This document shows positions 1 through 10,485 of a stretch of 64,000 nt of DNA, piece by piece. Numbering within the stretch: position 1 is the stretch's first letter; each line of letters opens with the position of its first letter. The notes below the pieces were generated by a model. That model worked only from the letters and a program-made list of their open reading frames with translations, was not told where the DNA came from and searched no databases. The position numbers and the translations under genes are program-made. The DNA is from Promethearchaeota archaeon (GTDB lineage Archaea > Asgardarchaeota > Lokiarchaeia > Sigyniarchaeales > SOKP01): NCBI GenBank assembly GCA_016840085.1, contig JAEOTA010000018.1, positions 62,001 through 126,000 on the forward strand, written 5' to 3'.

Positions 1-746
1 ATGACATCTACCAATTTATGAGTGAGATCATCTTCAGAACGGATACCGCTATCTAGAGTAATAGATGGTCTCGCGCATACAGGTGGTATAGGTAAGACTG
101 TAAATATAACCCATTCGAGTCTTGCGTTTTCAGGTGAAATTCCCAAAATCCTAAGATCAACATCACTCATTTTTTTAAGACGTTCTATAATCTCTATAGG
201 CGTTATTCTACGAGAACCCTTTCCTTCTTCTTCCTCATAAAAAGTAGTAGGTTTTTCTATAACTATTTTTTTTTTCATAGCGCCGCAAAATGGACATGTT
301 TTGGTCTTTCTTGCCCTTTTGAATACTATTTTAGCGGCATCTTCATCACCTTCGAAAAACAATTTTCGATGCTTAATTTGATCTTGTCTGAATTTTTCTT
401 TTTCTTCATCAGTAAGCAATAATCGAGAGCATTCAGGGCAAATTGATCGTAAAACTTTTAAAACTTTCTTTGCATAACCCACATGAATGACCGGGCGAGC
501 AAGCTCAATGTGTCCGAAATGACCCATGCAATTGCTTACAAGATTGCCGCAAGTCTGACAACGTTGTCCTGGTTCTATTGTGCCTAATCTCTGGTCCATT
601 AATCCGCTCGGTATCGGGAGACCATCCTCATCATAAGTATCAGCTGTAATTATTCTTGCGGCAGACATTTTTCTAATCTCATCTGGGCTTAATAACCCAA
701 ATTTGATTTTCTCAATCATTTTATTTCGAGAAAATGAATAACTCAT
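1..746 (-). CDS. rpoA1: DNA-directed RNA polymerase subunit A' (Rpo1N), N-terminal part, truncated by left edge
   Basis: Reverse-strand translation MSYSFSRNKMIEKIKFGLLSPDEIRKMSAARIITADTYDEDGLPIPSGLMDQRLGTIEPGQRCQTCGNLVSNCMGHFGHIELARPVIHVGY, the classic Rpo1N N-terminus; not in the ORF track because it runs off the window. Confidence 0.95.
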   Translation of the reverse strand, partial: MSYSFSRNKMIEKIKFGLLSPDEIRKMSAARIITADTYDEDGLPIPSGLMDQRLGTIEPGQRCQTCGNLVSNCMGHFGHIELARPVIHVGYAKKVLKVLRSICPECSRLLLTDEEKEKFRQDQIKHRKLFFEGDEDAAKIVFKRARKTKTCPFCGAMKKKIVIEKPTTFYEEEEGKGSRRITPIEIIERLKKMSDVDLRILGISPENARLEWVIFTVLPIPPVCARPSITLDSGIRSEDDLTHKLVDV

Positions 747-1040
747 AAGTTATATACCTCTATATTTATATTTTCAGTCAATTTCAGTGAAGAAGAAGGG
801 TATGTCATAGGAGAAAACATCCTCTATAATGGTTATAATATACAATATTTAAAAAATAAGATAACAAGTCTTCCACTGTAAATAGGATAAGATAGCAAAT
901 AATAAAAATTTTATTGTTTTCGGCTTATTTAATATTGTTATTAGCAATCTAAATCTAAATCAATAATTTGTTTTTTCAAAATAAACATTAATTCATGAAT
1001 ATTTAAATACTATTAAATTAAAGTATCCACTTGAGTAAAA

Positions 1041-1865
1041 ATGGGATCAAATAATGAAAAAGAAGAAATGATTGTTAAAAAATATCCGAAAACTCATAAA
1101 TTAATGTTTGATATGCTAGATTTAAGTTTACAACTCCATCATGTTCATGTGATTGCACAAGTCGATGTTGATTTAGTTTTAAGACTCTTAGAACAATATA
1201 AGGATAATCAAAATGAAAAGCTATCCTTTACAGGTTATCTCATTTATGTAATTTCTAGAGCAATCGAGAAATATAAGGATGCTCATGCTATACGAGTTGG
1301 TCTTAAGAGATATATTTTTAATGATGTAGATGTGCACATTATTATAGAAAGAGAAACAAAAGATGGTGAACTAGTTCCAACAAGTCATATTATTCGTCAA
1401 GCTAACCGTAAATCCCTCCTCGAAATTCATAATGAAATCCGAAATGCACAAGAGCAAAGTATTGAGGGGTTAGTAGGTCTTGGAACGAGAAGAGAGAAGC
1501 TGCAAAAGTTATTTAGTTCATTTCCTGGGTTTTTACGGAAAAAAATCTTAAAAAGAATGCTGAAAAAACCTAAAATGATGAAAAAAAATATAGGCACTGT
1601 TTGTGTTACTGCTGTAGGAATGTTAACTAAAGATATAAGGACTATTGGAATGCCAATTCCTGTCCAGCCGTGGCCCATCCAATTCTCAATAGGGTGTTTA
1701 GATAAAAGATTTAAGATGATAAATGGAAAAATGATTGAACGAGATGTTCTTAATGTATCGATTACTTTTGATCATGATGTTATACAGGGAGGTGTTATAA
1801 CGAGGTTCCTTACTGAAATTTATAATATGGTTGAATCTGGTTTTGGATTAAAACAAACACTCTGA
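1041..1865 (+). CDS. Stand-alone 2-oxoacid dehydrogenase acyltransferase catalytic-domain protein (no lipoyl domain)
   Basis: Pattern FTGYLIYVISRAIEKY...DVDVHIIIERET...GTVCVTAVGM...ITFDHDVIQGG typical of the E2/CAT-like fold. Confidence 0.75.
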   Translation: MGSNNEKEEMIVKKYPKTHKLMFDMLDLSLQLHHVHVIAQVDVDLVLRLLEQYKDNQNEKLSFTGYLIYVISRAIEKYKDAHAIRVGLKRYIFNDVDVHIIIERETKDGELVPTSHIIRQANRKSLLEIHNEIRNAQEQSIEGLVGLGTRREKLQKLFSSFPGFLRKKILKRMLKKPKMMKKNIGTVCVTAVGMLTKDIRTIGMPIPVQPWPIQFSIGCLDKRFKMINGKMIERDVLNVSITFDHDVIQGGVITRFLTEIYNMVESGFGLKQTL

Positions 1866-1969
1866 AGTTTAGATATATTAGATTTTAAACCCTTAAAAAA
1901 GAATTTTGTAATTATTAAATTGTATCTCAAACAACGCTTTAATTAATTGATATATTTAATTACATAATA

Positions 1970-2590
1970 ATGAAGACAATAGATGTTTTTAGGAGTAAAA
2001 TTGTTATTTTTATTATTCAAATAGCAATTTTAAGTTTATTAATATATATATTTAATTATAGATTTGTGTTAAATCTTCAATTATATCCTCCTACCTCTGA
2101 TACTACAGAAGATCAAATCGCTATTATTGAGTTTTTAGCAGCCTATTTAATGTATGAAGACTTAACTGATGCATTTTTTATATATATATGCTGGTCCTTA
2201 ATTTCAATAATTCCTACTATTATTTATGATGATTATATAAAAGCTTTTAAGATGAATTTAATTACATTTCTATTTCTTAATTTCTTTTTTTATATTTTCT
2301 TATACAGGCATGTAAATTACTATTTTAGAGAAAATTTTTCAATTATATTTACAAAAACCTATATTACAGGAATAATAATTACAATTTTATCTATAGAGAT
2401 CTCTTTAATTTTAAAAAAATTCAGAAAACCTAAATCTGAAGAAGAATTAGAAGATTTACAAATTATTACAAATAAGATTAGAACAAAATGTCCAAATTGT
2501 GGAACTGAATTTAATTCTATTCCTCAATTTTGTTATAACTGTAATACAAGAATCATTAAAGACACAGAAAAAAATGTTAGAATCGAATAG
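1970..2590 (+). CDS. Membrane protein with C-terminal zinc ribbon
   Basis: Several hydrophobic segments, then CPNCGTEFNSIPQFCYNC. Confidence 0.6.
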   Translation: MKTIDVFRSKIVIFIIQIAILSLLIYIFNYRFVLNLQLYPPTSDTTEDQIAIIEFLAAYLMYEDLTDAFFIYICWSLISIIPTIIYDDYIKAFKMNLITFLFLNFFFYIFLYRHVNYYFRENFSIIFTKTYITGIIITILSIEISLILKKFRKPKSEEELEDLQIITNKIRTKCPNCGTEFNSIPQFCYNCNTRIIKDTEKNVRIE

Positions 2591-4040
2591 AAATATACAG
2601 TCTTTAGAATTGTTGTTTAAACCTAGAAATGTAGTAATTTATAGAGTGAGCAAGGCGGTTGATTTTTTTGTAAAAGGATTTAAACGACAAGGATTTAACT
2701 TAGAAAAGTTATATTTGATATCCCCTAAGGAAGATTCATTTTTAGGGCTTAAATGTTATAAAACCTTTGATGAGATTCCAGTAGAAACGATTGACCTTGT
2801 TATATTATCTATTAGAAGAGACTTACTTATTCAAACTCTACAAGAGGTCCTTTCAAAAAAGAAGATACATTTCATTCATATCTTTACTGCGGGTACAGGG
2901 GAATTTGACGATATAGGTATGGAAATTGAAAGGAATTTAAAAAAGATATTAGAGGATTATAGCAATACCAGAAGTATTGGACCTAATTGTATGGGAATTT
3001 ATAGTCCACAAGGGAAAACCGCTTATTATTCCTCTTTTCCTGTAGAACCCGGAAATATTGGTTTAATCTTTCAATCTGGAGATTTACACTCAAAAATGAT
3101 TAAATTTGGTTCTCGTAGATATAATCTTTGCTTTTCTATTGGTGTAAGTATTGGTAATTGTGTGGATATTCAAATTTCTGAAATTTTGAGTTATTTGAAT
3201 GAAGATGATAATACTGATGTAATTTGCGTTTATTTTGAAGGGATATCTCCCTTTCATAAAAATGAAGGGAAAAAATTATTAGAAGTTTTAAGAAAAATAA
3301 AAAAACCCGTTCTATTTATGAGAGGTGGAAAGACTGAACGAGGACAGACTGCTGTTTTATCACATACAGGATCTATGGCAACAAAGAAGAATATCTGGAA
3401 CGCTATATATAAACAAACACCTATTATAGAAGTTCCTTCCTCATTAGACGATTTAATTGATATTGTTTATTTGTTTTCTAATTATTTTAATCGTTACAAG
3501 AAGCTTAAAAAAAAGATTGAATATCCTATTAATAAACGGTCATTAGTTATCCTTTGGTCAGGTGGTTTTGGAATATTAGCTACTGATATGCTAATAGAAT
3601 TAGGCTTAGAAGTACCTCATTTCAAAGGTGAAACTCTGAAAAAACTTAATGAGATCTATCCAATACGAGTAGGTAGTTTATCTAATCCTTTAGATCTACC
3701 TTTTGTAACATACCAAAAAGAACTTGTAGAAGTTACTAAAGCCGCTATCGATGAAAACATTAGTTTGGTATTACTAGAAACAGATGCTTGGAAGAATATA
3801 GAAGGTGAGCGTTTTAAAGGATATTATAAGAACCTATTAGAAATAAAAGATTATGTAGAAAACCAAAATAAAATTTTTGTTATCATCTTACATCAATATC
3901 CTAGCGAATCTCGAAAAATATTCAGTGATATGCTTCTTAAAGACAATTTTCTTGTTTACCCCTCCCTTGAAGCTGCGGCTAAATCATTTCTGAAATTATA
4001 TGAATATGGGGAAGAAGTAAGGAATTCGAAGAAATCTTAA
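2574..4040 (+). CDS. ADP-forming acyl-CoA synthetase alpha-subunit-like protein (CoA-binding + succinyl-CoA ligase-like domains), paralog 1
   Basis: IGPNCMGIYSPQG, GLIFQSGDL, LSHTGSMA (active-site His context); start placed at ATG 2574 inside the longer 2499 ORF. Confidence 0.8.
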   Translation: MLESNRNIQSLELLFKPRNVVIYRVSKAVDFFVKGFKRQGFNLEKLYLISPKEDSFLGLKCYKTFDEIPVETIDLVILSIRRDLLIQTLQEVLSKKKIHFIHIFTAGTGEFDDIGMEIERNLKKILEDYSNTRSIGPNCMGIYSPQGKTAYYSSFPVEPGNIGLIFQSGDLHSKMIKFGSRRYNLCFSIGVSIGNCVDIQISEILSYLNEDDNTDVICVYFEGISPFHKNEGKKLLEVLRKIKKPVLFMRGGKTERGQTAVLSHTGSMATKKNIWNAIYKQTPIIEVPSSLDDLIDIVYLFSNYFNRYKKLKKKIEYPINKRSLVILWSGGFGILATDMLIELGLEVPHFKGETLKKLNEIYPIRVGSLSNPLDLPFVTYQKELVEVTKAAIDENISLVLLETDAWKNIEGERFKGYYKNLLEIKDYVENQNKIFVIILHQYPSESRKIFSDMLLKDNFLVYPSLEAAAKSFLKLYEYGEEVRNSKKS

Positions 4041-4205
4041 GTAGAATTAAGGATTGAAATTTATAATTGTAGAATTTTTCTCTATGTTTTTAGAATATTT
4101 AATTTCAATTTAATTAGAGTTATATAGAATATAATCTAAAAATCTAAAATAAATGATTAATTTGAAAATAATTAAAATATCTTTCTAATAGACATAATAG
4201 TTGTA

Positions 4206-5690
4206 TTGCTCATGACTGAAGCTAGAGAGGGAAAATCTTTAGAATTTTTGTTCAAACCTAGAAATGTAGTTATATTTGAAGCAAAAGAGAAGTTAGGATA
4301 CTTTATAGGAGGTTTTAGATCACAAGGATACAATATGGATAACCTATATTTAATTTCCCCTTCCAAAGATGAATTATTTGGGATAAAGTGTTATAAATCT
4401 CTTGATGATATTCCTACTGACACAATTGATCTATTGATTTTAGCTATAAGAAGAGAGTTCCTAATTGAATCTTTGCAAGATATCACATCTAAGAAGAAGG
4501 TCAATTTTATTCATATTTTTACAGCTGGAACTGGGGAATTTGATGAAGTTGGATTAAATATTGAAACTCAATTGAAGGAATTTTTCGATAATCATGTTGA
4601 AATACGTGCTGTAGGTCCAAATTGCATGGGTATTTATTGTCCAACAGGGCATAGCGCATATCTACCTATGTTCCCTACAGATGATGGAAATATAGGCTTA
4701 ATATATCATTCTGGGGATTTACATTCTAGAGTTATTAGGTATGGGTATAGTAGATACCGTCTCACATTTTCGAAAGGAGCCAGCATAGGCAATTGTGTTA
4801 GTTTGCAAGTTGCAGATTTTTTAGATTATTATAATAAAGATGAAGATATTGATATTATAAGCATATATTTTGAAGGTTTCCCTAGATATCAAGAATATGA
4901 AGGGAGAAAATTATTTAATCTCGCGAAATCTATGCGAAAACCTATTTTATTCTTAAGAGGAGGAATAACAAAACGGGCACAAGCAGCTGTCTTATCACAT
5001 ACATGTTCTCTGGGAACAAGCGATAGAATTTGGAAGGCTGTATATGAACAAACTCCATTAATCGAAGTTGGAAGTTCTTTAGACGAAATGATCGATGATA
5101 TGTTTATTTTTCATAGTTTTTTTAAAAAGTATAGAGATTTGCCATTAAAAGAGCAAATTAAAAGATATCCGCAAGGGAAAGACGCTTTAGTTATTTTATG
5201 GTCAGGAGGATTGGGAATACTTGATACAGATACTTTAACTAAAATTGGGATTAATTTGCCTTTATTTGATGAAAACGCCATAGAAAGATTAAGAAAAGTT
5301 TATCCTATTAGTGTTGGTTCTCTAAATAATCCGCTAGATCTGCCTTGGGTTTCTCGATCTCAACAATATTTAGATTTATGTAAAGCTGTAATAACAGAAA
5401 ATGTAGATCTTGTAATATTGCATACTAATGCTTGGGGCGGAAGAAATAAAGAGAGATTTGAAAAACATTTTAATAATCTAAAGCAAATAAGAGATCATAC
5501 CGAATCTTTAGGCAAGATGCTAATCTTAATCTTAGCTGAAACACCACATCAGTATCGAAATGATTATTATGAGCTTCTTATCAATCATGATTTTATTGTC
5601 TATCCTACCCTTGAAAGAGGAGCGAAATCTTTTTTAAAATTATATGAATTTGGTAAGAGATTAGAAAGATTAAATAAAAAGGATAACTAA
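4206..5690 (+). CDS. ADP-forming acyl-CoA synthetase alpha-subunit-like protein, paralog 2
   Basis: VGPNCMGIYCPTG, LSHTCSLG; collinear similarity to the preceding ORF. Confidence 0.8.
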   Translation: MLMTEAREGKSLEFLFKPRNVVIFEAKEKLGYFIGGFRSQGYNMDNLYLISPSKDELFGIKCYKSLDDIPTDTIDLLILAIRREFLIESLQDITSKKKVNFIHIFTAGTGEFDEVGLNIETQLKEFFDNHVEIRAVGPNCMGIYCPTGHSAYLPMFPTDDGNIGLIYHSGDLHSRVIRYGYSRYRLTFSKGASIGNCVSLQVADFLDYYNKDEDIDIISIYFEGFPRYQEYEGRKLFNLAKSMRKPILFLRGGITKRAQAAVLSHTCSLGTSDRIWKAVYEQTPLIEVGSSLDEMIDDMFIFHSFFKKYRDLPLKEQIKRYPQGKDALVILWSGGLGILDTDTLTKIGINLPLFDENAIERLRKVYPISVGSLNNPLDLPWVSRSQQYLDLCKAVITENVDLVILHTNAWGGRNKERFEKHFNNLKQIRDHTESLGKMLILILAETPHQYRNDYYELLINHDFIVYPTLERGAKSFLKLYEFGKRLERLNKKDN

Positions 5691-5694
5691 TTCA

Positions 5695-6672
5695 ATGCTA
5701 GGAGAACTTATCGCGATTTTAGCTGTGCTGACATTTGTCGGATCTAATGTTATATTTCGCAAAACTGAGAAGGAAGTTAGTCCAACTTTTATAAACTTCT
5801 TTCGAACAGGTATAGGCACTTTAACATTTTTTCTTATAATTATCTTTTTGAACCAATTAAATCTTATTTTCATAATTCCATGGGAATTATGGTTTCTATT
5901 AATCTTGAGTTTCATCTTTGGTCAAGTGATCGGAGATACAGCTTATTTCACTGCTCAGAAAGAGCTTGGAACAACCATAACTCTTGCTATTTCAATGACA
6001 TTTCCCCTTTTTACCTTCATATTATCTTTAATTTTTCTTAAAAGTCCGTTTAAATTCAATTTGATTTTATCACTAATTTTGATTGGATTTGGAATAACTA
6101 TTATTGGAAGTTCCAAAATAAATTCTGAAAATTCAAAACAGGAAAAGAATCTTACCTTAAATAGCTCTATTAAAAATAGATTTCGAGACATTTTTAGGAA
6201 GGATGTAATCAAAGCAATAGGTTTTTGTTTTATAGCGTCTCTCGGGTGGGCAGTTGGGGCTGTTATAATTGAATTTGCAACTGCTCAAATAGATCAGATT
6301 ATTCATATTGAAGAACTAAGTTCTATTGTAGGAAATGTAATCAGATTCCCATTTGCACTATTAATCTTAGGCTCAATGGTGTTGAGAGAAAATTATTTAA
6401 ACAAAAATAATGAAATTTTATCTAATAAAAAGAAGTCTCTTCGCACCTGGATTTTATTGATAGTTGCCTCAATTATTGGGACTTCTTTGGGAGCATATCT
6501 ATATACTGAATCCGTACATATAGCAGGAGCAAATATTGTATCATTGATTGCTAGCGCGAGCCCTTTATTCGCACTCCCGTTGACATACTTAGTAAATAAG
6601 GAAAAAATTTCTAAATTTGGTTTTATTGGCGTAATTTTAACTATTGCAGGCGTATTAGTTATCTTGATATAA
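5695..6672 (+). CDS. EamA/DMT-family transporter
   Basis: About ten TM segments; AILAVLTFVGSNVIFRKTEKEVSPTFINFFRTGIGT and C-terminal ASASPLFALPLTYLVNKEKI. Confidence 0.75.
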   Translation: MLGELIAILAVLTFVGSNVIFRKTEKEVSPTFINFFRTGIGTLTFFLIIIFLNQLNLIFIIPWELWFLLILSFIFGQVIGDTAYFTAQKELGTTITLAISMTFPLFTFILSLIFLKSPFKFNLILSLILIGFGITIIGSSKINSENSKQEKNLTLNSSIKNRFRDIFRKDVIKAIGFCFIASLGWAVGAVIIEFATAQIDQIIHIEELSSIVGNVIRFPFALLILGSMVLRENYLNKNNEILSNKKKSLRTWILLIVASIIGTSLGAYLYTESVHIAGANIVSLIASASPLFALPLTYLVNKEKISKFGFIGVILTIAGVLVILI

Positions 6673-6677
6673 ACCTA

Positions 6678-7757
6678 TTATATATAATATTGCTCAAAGA
6701 GTTTTATTTCATGCTCTATATCTTTAAGCGTCTCCAATTCTTCTTTAGTAGGAGATTCTTCTTCATAAATATCATATATCTTTAAATTTAAATTCTTTCT
6801 GACTAATTTTTCTAATTTATTAATCTTTTGTTTAGTAGCAAAAAATTTAATCATTTTAAATTTCAACTTTGTCATCTTTTTTTCCCATTCTTTTGTGAAC
6901 TCTCCATTTTGAATATTTTTTAAAATAGATTCCATCACTGGTTTTACAGGCAGCTTCCTAAATTTGATTCCTCTGCTCATTGCCCCATATTGACTTGTTT
7001 GCGAATGGAAATCGACTTGTTTTATTAATCCAACATCAGCCATTTTTTTATACGTATAGGACATTTCATTGCTCATATACATCTCAACTAATACTGCCTC
7101 AGGAGGATATCCAGCATCTATGAGCGTATAAATAGCTGATAATAGTACTCGACCAAATGCAGGCCCAAATCCTTGTTCATTAAATAAATCTAATTCTGCT
7201 TCTTGTTTAAAAGTCAATTCTATTGCTCCTTTCTTCAAAGTTCCGATTGCTTTAGCTAAAGCTAGTAAAATTTCTAATGCGTTTCCAGAAAAGTCTTTCT
7301 CAATAGCTATAAAACTAAAAAAACCATTTTTATTGAGATAATTTTCTCTAACACCTACACCAATCATTCTCGGAGCTAATAACAATATATCCACATCTTT
7401 AGGATGTTTAATTAGTTTAAATCCTATGTTATATCCACTAGCAAAAACTAAAGCACTCTGAGATTTCAAGTTTGGTCTAATCTGAGTTTCAAATACAACA
7501 TTCATAATTTCATCGGGAATAAGAAGAAAAGTTATATCACTCTTGTTGACAGCTTCCTCAATTGAGAATGTAGAAAATCCATCGTTTATTGCCATTTGTT
7601 TAAACCTATCCGATCTATTACCAATAATTACATTTAAACCAGAATCTCTTAAATTAAGTGCTTGGGCTCTTCCTTGATTGCCATAACCTATCATGGCAAT
7701 CGTTTTATCTTTTAAAAATGAAAGATTTCCATCATTCTCATGATATATATTTACCAT
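6678..7757 (-). CDS. Ketol-acid reductoisomerase-like protein (divergent)
   Basis: Rossmann KTIAMIGYGNQGRAQALNLRDSGLNVIIGNRSD; LDLFNEQGFG; TSQYGAMSRG. Confidence 0.8.
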   Translation of the reverse strand: MVNIYHENDGNLSFLKDKTIAMIGYGNQGRAQALNLRDSGLNVIIGNRSDRFKQMAINDGFSTFSIEEAVNKSDITFLLIPDEIMNVVFETQIRPNLKSQSALVFASGYNIGFKLIKHPKDVDILLLAPRMIGVGVRENYLNKNGFFSFIAIEKDFSGNALEILLALAKAIGTLKKGAIELTFKQEAELDLFNEQGFGPAFGRVLLSAIYTLIDAGYPPEAVLVEMYMSNEMSYTYKKMADVGLIKQVDFHSQTSQYGAMSRGIKFRKLPVKPVMESILKNIQNGEFTKEWEKKMTKLKFKMIKFFATKQKINKLEKLVRKNLNLKIYDIYEEESPTKEELETLKDIEHEIKLFEQYYI

Positions 7758-7832
7758 TCTAATAAACCTCTAATATAAAGAGTATCTTGAAAAATATCTC
7801 CGAAAAAATAATAACTCGATTACATAACTTTA

Positions 7833-8438
7833 TTAAATTTTGTCGTAATCCAAATTATTTTTCTCTAAAATCTTAGTAACTAATTCTTTAAAAATAAGAT
7901 CGATATTATAATTCTCTTTTGAAGATGTCTTATAAAAATCTGCTTCTTTATGTCGTTTCATAAATCGATTTACAACTAAGTCATCTACTCTTGTTTTCTC
8001 ATCAGCAATTTTAACAAGATCATATTTAGTACCAACACACATCCTTGATGTCTCACCATGATTATATTCGCCTAATCTCTCATACCACCAATCCAATCTT
8101 AAGAGAGTTTGAAGATCTACTAAATCAAAAACCATAAATATTCCATTTGCACCATTAATATAATATGGAAACAGCTTTTTAAATTGTTCACGTCCACCAA
8201 AATCCCAAATACTAATTCTCACATATGTTTCTTCGCCATTTACTATTATTGGAAGATCATATGTGTAAAACTCGATTCCTAATGTTTCTTTTGTATTAAC
8301 ATCAAATGTATCGAAACATAATCGTTTTGCAATACATGTTTTCCCTACTCTTTCTTGCCCCAAAATGACGATCTTAAAAATATAGATTGGTTTCTTCCTA
8401 TTTTCAACGCTAGAGAGTGGGTTTTCTTCTGCGGTCAT
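7833..8438 (-). CDS. Ras/Rab-like small GTPase
   Basis: P-loop GQERVGKT, WDFGGREQF, GTKYDL, TSSKE. Confidence 0.9.
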   Translation of the reverse strand: MTAEENPLSSVENRKKPIYIFKIVILGQERVGKTCIAKRLCFDTFDVNTKETLGIEFYTYDLPIIVNGEETYVRISIWDFGGREQFKKLFPYYINGANGIFMVFDLVDLQTLLRLDWWYERLGEYNHGETSRMCVGTKYDLVKIADEKTRVDDLVVNRFMKRHKEADFYKTSSKENYNIDLIFKELVTKILEKNNLDYDKI

Positions 8439-8635
8439 AAAAAAATTTAATAGTGTGTTAATTAATAAATTTTAAACTTTATAATAAAAAAACAATAAGG
8501 GATTTATAAATTTTTAACATTCTAATTTAAATTATTATTTTTTTCACTTAGTTTTTAAATCTTTTAATAATATTTTTAGACTATATCTAGAAATTATTTT
8601 TTATTAAAATTTTCTGTAATTAATGATTCTATGTG

Positions 8636-9409
8636 ATGGATGTGAAAAACGAAGATTTGCTCAATTTTTTCATATCTGAAGCTGACCACCCGTTCTCAGG
8701 GTGGGATTTTTCCTATATTAGCGACAGAGTTGTAAATACACCTTTAACTTGGAGTTATACAAGTAATATATTACCACAAATAAGGAAGGTAGATTCTCTT
8801 TTAGATATAGGGACAGGTGGTGGAGAATATTTATCTTCATTTGTACCTCTACCAAATCATACATGCGCAACTGAAGGATATAAACCCAATGTACCTATAG
8901 CAAGAAATCAATTAGAACCATTAGGGGTGAAAGTGGTATACTGTAAAGATGATGAGAATCTTCCCTTTAATGATGGAGAATTTGATTTAGTCATTAATCG
9001 GCATGAATCCTATTCCCCCAAGGAAGTTTATAGAATCCTTAAGTCTGAAGGAGTGTTTATTACCCAACAAGTTGGAGATAAAAATGATTCAAAACTCCGA
9101 CTTGTGTTAACCGGTAAAGAAGAATTAGAAGTCTTTATAGAATGGAATTTGGATTTCGCATCAAAAGAATTAGAACAAATTGGTTTCCAAATAATAGAAG
9201 GTTATGAAGATATAACATCGACGCGAATCTTTGATGTCGGAGCCATAGTGTTTTATTTTAAAGCTATACCCTGGGAATTACCTGACTTCTCCGTAAAGAA
9301 ATATTATAATAAATTGATTGAAATTCATAACCATATTGCTGATAAGGGATACTTAGATTTAGACGATAATAATCACAGATTTTTAATAAAAGCAAAAAAA
9401 CCTAAATAA
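8636..9409 (+). CDS. SAM-dependent methyltransferase
   Basis: LLDIGTGGGEYL, LPFNDGEFDLVINRH, EVYRILKSEGVFITQQVG. Confidence 0.8.
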   Translation: MDVKNEDLLNFFISEADHPFSGWDFSYISDRVVNTPLTWSYTSNILPQIRKVDSLLDIGTGGGEYLSSFVPLPNHTCATEGYKPNVPIARNQLEPLGVKVVYCKDDENLPFNDGEFDLVINRHESYSPKEVYRILKSEGVFITQQVGDKNDSKLRLVLTGKEELEVFIEWNLDFASKELEQIGFQIIEGYEDITSTRIFDVGAIVFYFKAIPWELPDFSVKKYYNKLIEIHNHIADKGYLDLDDNNHRFLIKAKKPK

Positions 9410-9423
9410 GAGTGTCGATCTAA

Positions 9424-10485
9424 TTATGATTTTTCTAAAGATTTTAAATTAATTTTTCCCTTGTGGAGAATTTCTGCATAAGAAGGTTGTATGTGTTGCC
9501 AAGCTCCATCATTTATTATTTCTATTTGTTGAGTGTTAATAGTTATATTGGATATTCCCTTGTGATGAGAATGCCCATATATAACATGATTTACTTTTGA
9601 AAAATCATATTCTTCATCCACTAAGAACTCTTTTATTTCATCAAGATAATAATCAGGTTTACTCGCACGTTCCCATTTTTTCATTATTCGCATGTTCGCT
9701 TTAATTAAATTAAATTCTAAAATGCTAAGCTCCGAAAAAAGTGCATCAATTGATTCTGAAGATACCTTTTTTAATCTTGCTAATTCTTCTTTCATTTCTT
9801 CGAATCTAATAGGTTTTATTTTTCTCCCATTCTTAATTACTTCGTTCCAGAAATAATCATAAGTCTCTTTTACTTCAAACTTATTATTAGAAATTAATGA
9901 TTTCCATATTTGTCCTACAAAAAATCGGTATATATTACTATCAAACTGATAGCCATGTGTCATTAAACACTTGTAATCACTGTCTAAATCAAGTCCCTCA
10001 ACTTTTACTTTCTTAAGTGGTTTATTTTCAATTTGATCTCGCGAATTGTACATTAAGAGCATGTCTTCATTATTCCACTTTGTTAGTATTATGTATTGAT
10101 AGAATAACTCACCGTTAAACAATTCAAAGAAATTACTGTGCTTAAATTTATTTAAAAACTTTTTTTTTCTGCGTTCAAATTTCTCATCGTAGTCTCCGGT
10201 AACAGGAATTTCATGATTTCCAAGAACAAAAATTAGGTTCATATTATTTTTAATCTGAAGTATTAGTGTAAAAATTTCTTGAATTTTTTCCCTTTTTAAA
10301 ATTGCTATAGGCGTATCAGTACATAAATCAATAAAATCTCCTAATATTATAAGAACTTGCAAATCATTCCCGAACTCTCCATTAATAATATCACTTAAAA
10401 ATTGAATAAATAAATCTCTTTCACTATCTAAGGAACCTAAATGTATGTCTGACACAACTAATATTTTAGGATTCATTTCACTCAT
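9424..10485 (-). CDS. Calcineurin-like metallophosphoesterase
   Basis: VSDIHLG, LGDFIDL, GNHEIP, YGHSHHKG. Confidence 0.85.
   Translation of the reverse strand: MSEMNPKILVVSDIHLGSLDSERDLFIQFLSDIINGEFGNDLQVLIILGDFIDLCTDTPIAILKREKIQEIFTLILQIKNNMNLIFVLGNHEIPVTGDYDEKFERRKKKFLNKFKHSNFFELFNGELFYQYIILTKWNNEDMLLMYNSRDQIENKPLKKVKVEGLDLDSDYKCLMTHGYQFDSNIYRFFVGQIWKSLISNNKFEVKETYDYFWNEVIKNGRKIKPIRFEEMKEELARLKKVSSESIDALFSELSILEFNLIKANMRIMKKWERASKPDYYLDEIKEFLVDEEYDFSKVNHVIYGHSHHKGISNITINTQQIEIINDGAWQHIQPSYAEILHKGKINLKSLEKS

Noticed and set aside
22-240. 72-aa plus ORF
   Set aside because: Antisense to Rpo1N coding sequence.
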